Assembly: GCA_037013685.1 (NCBI GenBank)
Contig: CM072899.1
Location: 11,822,479-11,886,478, forward strand
Direction: 5' to 3'
DNA: 64,000 nt
DNA from: Acridotheres tristis
Lineage: Eukaryota > Chordata > Aves > Passeriformes > Sturnidae
Under the pieces are notes generated by a model. It was not told where the DNA came from, did no database searches, and saw nothing but the letters and a program-made list of their open reading frames with translations. Shown here piece by piece: positions 56,712 to 64,000 of the stretch; the first letter of the stretch is position 1; each line of letters opens with the position of its first letter. Position numbers and translations under genes: made by a program.

Positions 56712-59700
56712 CTACATTCTGGTGCTGTGGTCCACCTAAGGGGTGCAGATAGGGAGGGGTTGGTGTGGCTGCCCTGTCCATGGCCATGCTGGGGACAGCA
56801 AGGCTGGGTGCTCACCGAGGCCGGGTGCCGCTCCCTGCTGATGTGCAGCACGGCATCATGCACCGAGGGGAAGAAGGAGTGCTTAGTGATGGCTGAAGTG
56901 AAGAAGTTGCCCCGCTCCAGCTGGGCCAGGACGGACACTGTGTGGAGGGATAAGTATCTAAAGTGATGGCACCTAGCTGAGCTCCCCACCACCCACATGG
57001 GAGCAGCCTCCTCCCGCCTCCTGTGTTGTGGGTGACACCAGGGCCACCACTAGGGACCCAGCTTCGAGGCTCAGGTTGGATCCACGGGACAACCTGCAGC
57101 ACCTGTCCCCTGGGGAAACCCTGGGGATGGGAGCACCATGGAGGGACCCCCCAGGCTATCAGCTGTGTGCCAAAGGGCTGGCCCTGCCCGGCCTGGGCTC
57201 ATGACTCTGCAGATCCCCCTCACCCCCGCAGCTGGCAATGAAGACGTCCACTTCTATGTCATGGAAATCCTTGAAGATCTGCAAATGGAAAAAACAATTT
57301 ACCCAGGAAGATGGATGGACAGCAATCATCGGGGCACCCCACAGGGCTACAGAGACACTCTCAGTGAGAGTGCTGTCCTGCCTGCTCCCCAGCCCCTTAC
57401 GTTCTTCAGGATCTTGATGGAGACGGTGTCCACAAAACTGACAGTGCTGAAGTCCAAGATGATGGCATGGAAGCTGGGCTGGGGCAGCCCTAGGCTGTGC
57501 AGGGTGGGCTCTGAGGGTGCACTGCTCTCTCCTCCACTCAACTCAATCACTGCTGGGCCTGGACCGTCCTCTGCATTCTGGGGAAGGGAAGGAGACCCAG
57601 CGTCATTGCTCCAGGGCTGGCAGCACCCTGGTCATGGCAATGTTCCCCCAGGCTCACCTTGGTGAGTGGGTGCCCCTCTCACATCTTCACCTACTTTTGT
57701 GCTCTTTTCAAATCAAAATCCACCCCTCTCCCCAGCACCACTCTGCAGAGCTGAGCTCATCAGCTGGCACCAGACCAACCTTTGCTCTTGCTCTTGATTC
57801 TGATTAAACTTGCCGAAAGGTTAATGACTTGGAAGGTCCAACACATAATCATTAACAGCCTGGCTCTCCCACCAACCCTGGGCGTGACACTGTGACCCAG
57901 CTCAGTCCCAGTGCTTTTCTCACCCATTGGCCCTAAACTGAACTGGGAATTGTGTGGGCCACCAAGCCCCACTAGTGCACTGACAGAAGTGTCAGAGCCA
58001 GGGAAGGAAGAGGTGCAGAATGTCACTGGAGAGGTGGTCTCCTGCATCAAGGAAGCACCTTTTTCCTCTTTGCCTTTTCCTTCTCCAGTTTCTTCTGCTG
58101 TTTCTTCAGCTTCTTGATGGCCTTCTTCTTCTTCTCAATCAGGCGATCAACATCAATGCCGCTCTGCAAAACAATGTGGCCCTGTGTCCCCAGCTGCCCC
58201 AACACCACCCTGTTGCTGGCAGGCAGGAGATACAGGAAGCACTCTGAAGCTGGTGGCTGTCCTACCTTCTTCTTCAGGGCCTCAGCGTACAGCTCCACGT
58301 TGGCAAAATACACAGTGGAAGAAGAGCAGAAGATTTTCACGCCAGGGACCTCCTGTGCCTGGGGATGGATTGGGAGGGTGCTACCCCAGGCATGGAGCCA
58401 CCTGCTCCCCTTCCCTCTCCCCCACCAAAATGCCCCCAGCTCCTTTTTCCAGTGAACCACTACTGGGGATGCTTTAACTGCCCCACCATTGCAGGCAGCT
58501 TTTCCCCTGCCCCTGGTGCTGTTACCATCTCGTATTCCATCACATCCCTGTAGACATCAGTGTCGGAAATGCGCCCCAGGATGGAGTAGTGGGGGCTGCA
58601 GGGAACAGAGCAAGGGGCTGAGGTCACCACAGGCTCCTCCTGCCCTCGGGATGTGGCACTGGCCCCAGCCCTGGGGTACTCACAGCTGGGTACGGAAGAT
58701 GACTGTAAGCAACCCAAAGGCCACCGAGACTGCCAGGCCAATGTCCAAGTTCAGCAGGAGGGTGGCTATGAATGTCACAATCCAGACCAGCTGGAGAGGG
58801 GACACAGTCAGCTGCAGCACAGCCTCTCTCCATTGGCACCCACAAGCCTCAGGGAGGGTAGGGAAATCCCCTCCAGGGACAACGGCAAAGCCCCAGGGCT
58901 GGCCAGCATCTTACCAGGTCTACCCGGTTGGACTTCCAGAGAGTGCTGAGGTCGCTGAACTGCTTGAACATGCCCTTGAGGTTGACAATGATGATGGCAG
59001 CTAAGATGGCCTAGGAGAGAAATCTCTGCTGCTATGAGGAAGCTGAGGGCAAATCTGAGGGGAGCTCTTTGCTGTTCCCCTACCATATCACTGTGCCATG
59101 GGACAGACACGGGTGTGGGATGTGACACAGAGGCTGTGGGACTAGATGTACCTTGGGCAGGTCCCGAAAGAGCTCTCCAATCTTCAGAATGGTCACCAGG
59201 ATGACCAGAGATGCAATGACACCAGCTACCTGTGCAGAAAGAGAGCAGGAGGCGAGGAGTGAGCCCCCACTGCTTGCTGTGCTTCCTGCTCCTGGTTCAG
59301 CCCCAGGGGGGAGGCAGCCCAGACCCACCTGGCTGTTGCCCCCTGTGCTCTCCTGTACCAGGCTCCTTGACATGGAGCAGCTGATGGCAAAACACTGGAA
59401 GAAACCTCCCAGGAAGTTGGAGAGGCCCAGCGCAATCAGCTCCTGCAGGGACAGAGCAGTGGCAGGGGAGCACCATGCCTTCATCTGGTGCAATAAGGGC
59501 AAGATTAGATTTCACCCAGGGTGGGGGCCCTGAGGGTGCCTCAGAGCATCACCTGGTTGCTGTCCACTTTGTAGCCATGTTTCAGGGCAAAGATTTTTCC
59601 CAGGGAGATGCAGATGGCGTAGCCTACCACAGCAATGGCAAAGGCATTGCCTGCCACCTGTCCAAAGTAGCTGATTTTAGGGGCCACAGGTGGCTTCAAT

Positions 59701-61794
59701 CTACATTCGAGAGAGAGATGAGGCTCAAACAGGGGTGCTGTGGGCAGCACGGTGCCCTGGCACAGCCCCCTTCACCGTCAGACCCTGCTCACCCGCTGGG
59801 GATGTTGCCCACCACAGAGATGCCAAACTTGTCATTCAGATTGACCCCATAGGAAATGCCAGTGGAAACGATGATCTGGGGGAGAATGATAGGAGTGAGG
59901 CAGGGTCTTCCTGCACAGGGACTGTAGTGGAGGAAGAGGAGCAGGCACAACACATGCCCTGGAGCTGCACTTGCCAAGGAACCCCATCCCACCTCTCCCC
60001 ATCCTGAAGGGGACAGGGATACACCAGGGATTCCTGGCTGCATGCCCACAGGAGGCTGGGACAGCTCTGGGTACCGTGATGAGCTCGATGGGGATGGGCA
60101 TGGGCAATTTGGCAGCAAACTTGTGGTTGAGCTCTTTCACAATTAAGATGGCCACCATGGCAATGATGGCAGTCACCAGGGTGCCCACATTGGTGTCTGG
60201 CAGCTTCTTGCAGAGATCGATGACGGTCTAGAGAACAAAGTAGGAGGGAATGTGCTCAGGAAAGCAGATGCCTCCTCAGAGGTTTTTGGAGCCTCTATGT
60301 GCCCCACAGGTGAGCAGCAGGGGTCCTTGGGTGCCATCAATCCCCCACTCACCAAAAACAGTGAGATTGGCCCTGAGAACTCGCCCTGGGAGACTCCAAA
60401 AACATTTTTGAGCTGGGAGACAAGGACATGCACAGAGGAAGCAGTGGTGTAGCCACGCACCAATGGGTCTGAGAGGTAGGTCACCACAAATCCAAACTGG
60501 AGGAGGCCCAGGGCCACCTAGAAGAAGAGATGGCAGAAATGACCCACAGGTTATGGTCTGTTTTCTGCAAGACTTGGCTTAAGGGACCACCTTACCTGGA
60601 AGATACCTGTCAGGACAGTGATGGTGGCCACCAACTCCACCCTGGCAGCGTCGCGCAATTCCTCATTGACTGTTGCATTGCTGCCATTGACGGACTCCAG
60701 GAAGTTCTCGCTGGGCAACAGGGAGTCCGTCAAGCTCCCGATCATGACAGAGATGACAGCAAAGGGACCTGAGAACAGGTAGAGTGTGGGCAGGGAGCTC
60801 AAGGTGGGCACCAGGACCTCTCTGAGAGGACCTGTTAAGGGGTCAGCTTCCCTTTCCTTAGGCCAGGCTCAAAGCATACACACTATACTTTGGCTCTGGC
60901 TTGGCCAACCCCTTTCTTGGTGAAGCAAAGTAAAGGCAAGAAAAGTTTCCCCAACAGCTGATGTGGTAATGCTGTGCCATGCACATCCTTGTTCCCTCCC
61001 CACAATTGCTGTACAAGCACATGGTCCCTCAGCTCACCCACGGAGTTGTGCCTTGACGTTCCAAAGAAGAAGTAGAGGAAGACAGGGTAAAAGGAGGAGT
61101 AGAGACCTGTGACCGGCGGGAGCCCAGCCAGCAGCGCGTAGGCAAGCCCTAGAAGGTGGAGCAGGGAGAAATGTCACCAACATCTAACCCCTGGCCACCC
61201 CACCTGTGGGGAGCTCCTGGCAGCCTGGGTATGGCATCACTCACCCTGGGGCAGGTGCATGATGCCCACACTGAAGCCTGAAACAATGTCCCCCAGGAGC
61301 CAGTCCTTGATGGGGTAGCGGGGCAGCCAGCGCAGGAAGGGCAGGAAGCGGAACAGCAGGGACTTGGCAGCATGGCCCGAGCATCTGGCAGGGAAGGAGC
61401 AGGAGCTGAAGTTGAGCACAAGTGCAGGGGGCTTGGGGACATCAATGAGGGTGGGTGGGACCCCATGGGAAACAACGGGATCTGTGAGACTATCAGCTCC
61501 ATCCACTGGAGCCTGGTGTCCCTCCAGGCAGGAGGACAGAGTGGAGACATGGGTATTTGGGCATAGGGAAACGAACCCCCAGGTCTGCAGTTCCCTGTGG
61601 TGGTGGGGCTGGGGTGCAGCATGCCTGGCAAGGTCCAGGCACGTCCCGCTGGCCACATGGTCTTACCTGGTCTTGCGGAGATAGCCACGCAGAGACGGCT
61701 TGGTGGGAGGTTTCCTCTGTGCCACCTCCTCCAGTTCAGCCTCACTCAGCACCTTGTGGGGCGCTCGGTGGGTCAGGGACATCTCTGCTGCCAT
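56712..61794 (-). CDS. SLC26A6: Solute carrier family 26 member 6, anion exchanger with STAS domain
   Basis: Plasma-membrane exchanger of the SulP/SLC26 family (chloride, oxalate, bicarbonate, formate in mammals). Nineteen coding exons: 61667-61794, 61245-61384, 61038-61148, 60596-60768, 60353-60517, 60075-60227, 59793-59875, 59553-59700, 59329-59442, 59152-59229, 58915-59010, 58684-58790, 58526-58595, 58266-58352, 58059-58163, 57401-57577, 57224-57278, 56816-56937, 56712-56735; total 711 aa (human 759). Landmarks: [36 protein letters not shown], glycosylation sites NGS and [31 protein letters not shown], and a C-terminal STAS domain with [20 protein letters not shown]. The protein ends STRM, a class-I PDZ ligand pattern like human TRL. 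I chose the ATG at 61794; its exon opens at an acceptor (start 61824) and stays in frame upstream, so an earlier start in another exon is possible. The STAS variable loop is shorter than in human, and an additional exon between 57580 and 58058 cannot be excluded. Confidence 0.96.
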
Positions 61795-61824
61795 GCCCCC
61801 CTGGCTCTCTGGAATGCCAGTCCG

Positions 61825-64000
61825 CTGCAAGGACACAGGGGACAGCTCAGCCAGATTCCCACGGCCAGGGGCAGCCAGCACCCCACCCAGCCTGAAGCCC
61901 CTCCTCCAGCTCCTCTAGCCCACGGAACCATCCCATCCTGGCCAGGTGGGCAGGAATGGCTCTGAGGACAGGCATGAGCCGAGTTTTGGCAGTCCTGAAG
62001 CAGCAGCAGTGGCTCAAAATGGAGAGCAGTAGGCAGTCAGCAGGTGGGCAGGGAGGGAACTGAGGCTTCAGCAATCAGTGCTGCCCACTCCTGCCCCACA
62101 GCAGCCCCATCCACCCCACTGGAATGCACAGCTGGAGTCTGCCACCAGAGCTGCCTCGGGGGGGGCTCCCCCTCCACCTGCCCACGCAGGACCAGACTCG
62201 ATGCCAACCACCTTCTTCTCCGTGTACTGCAGCAAGGCAGGGCAGTGGGCCAGCACAGCTGCTGAGCAGAGCCCCAGCCATCTCACAGCCCCATCTGCAG
62301 ACTTTGTCCCTTTACACATGAGGGGAGCAGGAATGTGAAACCCTGGCAAATATCGTGGCTCACCATCCCTCCAGCAGTACCCTCCCCTGACCCCTGCAGT
62401 GCAGAGCAGGATGAGCCTGTGAGCAGAGGAGCTAGGCTGGGCTGAGGTCTCACCCTTCACAGGGATGGTGGGACTGAGGAATCCCTGTACAAATCCACAG
62501 CTTGTCCTTGCTCAGGGCTCACTCTGAAACCTGCCCCATCATGCCAGGCCTATGCAGCTGGTGCTCTGCTCAGTCTTAAAGTGCTCATCCACTTGCACCT
62601 GGAACCTTGATCCCCTTGCTGGGTGCCCTGACCAGTCCTGAGGTGGATGCTCATCCACTTGCAAATGGACCCACAGTCTCTCTGAATGCCTGGGACGGTG
62701 CCAGCCTGGGTCCCTATGCTACCCCCAGCCCTCCTACCTGCTGTGCTCAAATTGGTCAGGAGCCACCAGTCAGGTGCATGCTCTGCTTCCTCCTGTTTAT
62801 TAAAACCAGCCAGTGATCTTTGAGACACTGTTTCCCGCCTCCTGCCCTTCCTCTCGCCCTGCTGAGAAGATGCCTCGCTTCCCAGCCCCATGGATGCACA
62901 GCACCCACCATGCTCCTCTTGGTGCCCTGGTGTGCTAGGTTCCCCAGCGGTGGCAGACCCAGCATTGTCACCACTGTGCCCAGAGCCATCCCGTTCTGGG
63001 GACTGTCTACTACAGTCTCAGCTCCTGGTCTCCAGCTATATCCAGGATGCTGCCATGCCTGACCATGTGCAAGGCAAGGGGCTTCTTGCCACTGGACACA
63101 ACCTGGTGCCAACCTCTGCCAAGAGCCATGCCCCCCACGGCTCCCATGGATGTCTGCTCCCCAACCCATGTCCTGGAGCAGGAGCTGTGACCAGGACAAG
63201 GAGGGTCACCCCACAGCCTCTGGTCATGGCATCCAGGGTATTTCCCCCCAGCCCTTGCTTACCTGCTGGAAACAGGTGTGCTGTGCTCTGTGGACTACCC
63301 TGGTCTCGCACAATTTGCACAGATCCAGCCGTTATCTTGTTCCAAAGTCCCCCACTTAGGACTACAGTAGGACTATAGTCCTACTGAAACCATCACACCT
63401 CCCTGGGCTTTATCACAACCTAGAATTGGTTGCAGGAATTTCTGAGTCACATTTGGCCCAGGCCAATGGGGACACGGCAGCGGAAATCCGGGCTCAAATG
63501 TTTGACCGGTAGCAAGGTGTATGTGAAGGCAGTGGGCAGGGCCAGGCAGGCATCAGAGAATCCTCGATCCTCTGGATGGTAGAATGGGGCTGACAAGCAG
63601 CAGAAGCAGTGACATCCATTCTCCGGACCACATTTTCCAGAGTTGGAGCAACTTTTCTCCATCCCTGGTGCCTGGTGGGGGCAGCCTGTGGCCACCTTGG
63701 CTCTTTGTAGTGACCACATCCGAGGTCCCACAGCTTTCAGTGATGCTGAGCCTCTTCCTTCAACCTATTCCTGGCCCTCCCTGTCCACCCTCATGCCCAT
63801 CTTCAGATAAATGCATGTTCAACACAGGCACCCACATACAACTGTTGCCTCCTCCTTTATCCTCTTCCCATCATTTATTCACTGCCCTAGCATGGAATGA
63901 GAGGTCATCACAGGGCTCCTGCTTGGAAGCAAATAGCACTCCGTGTCATTTATTGCCTCCTTATCACTGCTCCTTGTGATCACTGCTCCTTCTGATTACT
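61825..64000. other. Flank upstream of SLC26A6, no gene recognised
   Basis: Should contain the SLC26A6 promoter and possibly a non-coding first exon, but no clear TATA box or CpG island was identified. Minus-strand AATAAA hexamers occur at 62796-62801, 63874-63879 and 63949-63954. The last two could belong to the 3' UTR of a minus-strand gene beyond the window (CELSR3 is next in human), which is speculative. The 22-bp palindrome lies here. Confidence 0.5.
63365..63386. repeat. Perfect 22-bp palindrome
   Basis: The half-site CAGTAGGACTA is followed immediately by its exact reverse complement with no spacer. A further AGGACTA copy precedes it at 63359-63365. It lies in the flank upstream of SLC26A6. 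Function is unknown. Confidence 0.9.

Overview
The window is vertebrate nuclear DNA, most likely from a bird. It carries three complete genes, all on the minus strand: COL7A1 (1621-29771), UQCRC1 (43678-52352) and SLC26A6 (56712-61794). Every coding exon has AG/GT borders, all phases join without a break, and the proteins are recognisable throughout. Gene order and orientation match human 3p21.31 (COL7A1-UQCRC1-SLC26A6), but the mammalian TMEM89 gene between UQCRC1 and SLC26A6 is not seen. The bird assignment is inference. It rests on very short introns, high GC in the genic parts, protein divergence from mammals and a retroviral-type LTR. No species is claimed.

Layout: 1-1080 is downstream flank. 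The COL7A1 3' UTR is about 1085-1620, and its 118 coding exons run from 1621 to 29771. In transcript order they encode a signal peptide, a VWA domain, nine FN3 repeats, a degenerate VWA domain, an interrupted collagen helix with a central hinge, the NC2 region, a Kunitz domain and a short tail. Summed exon lengths give about 3,005 residues. A retroviral LTR-like block (2217-2530) sits in an intron near the 3' end. A GC-rich promoter region lies at about 29930-30620. From there to 43.5 kb is about 13 kb without a recognised gene, containing an orphan CpG-rich patch (about 31.95-32.75 kb) and several simple repeats. UQCRC1 has 13 exons (481 aa), a compact promoter with NRF-1-, GC-box- and YY1-type motifs, and a G-rich minisatellite immediately upstream. 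An AT-rich gap (53-56.4 kb) follows, then SLC26A6 with 19 coding exons (711 aa). The last 2 kb hold only flanking sequence.

The genes are neighbours by conserved synteny and do not form a pathway. COL7A1 makes the anchoring-fibril collagen of skin, UQCRC1 a core subunit of respiratory complex III, and SLC26A6 an anion exchanger. I found no new multi-gene system. The best second-look items are a possible frameshift in the COL7A1 NC2 region, a 69-bp insertion in UQCRC1 intron 3 flanked by 14-bp direct repeats and resembling the exon-2 splice acceptor of the same gene, the minisatellite at the UQCRC1 promoter, and the orphan CpG-rich patch.
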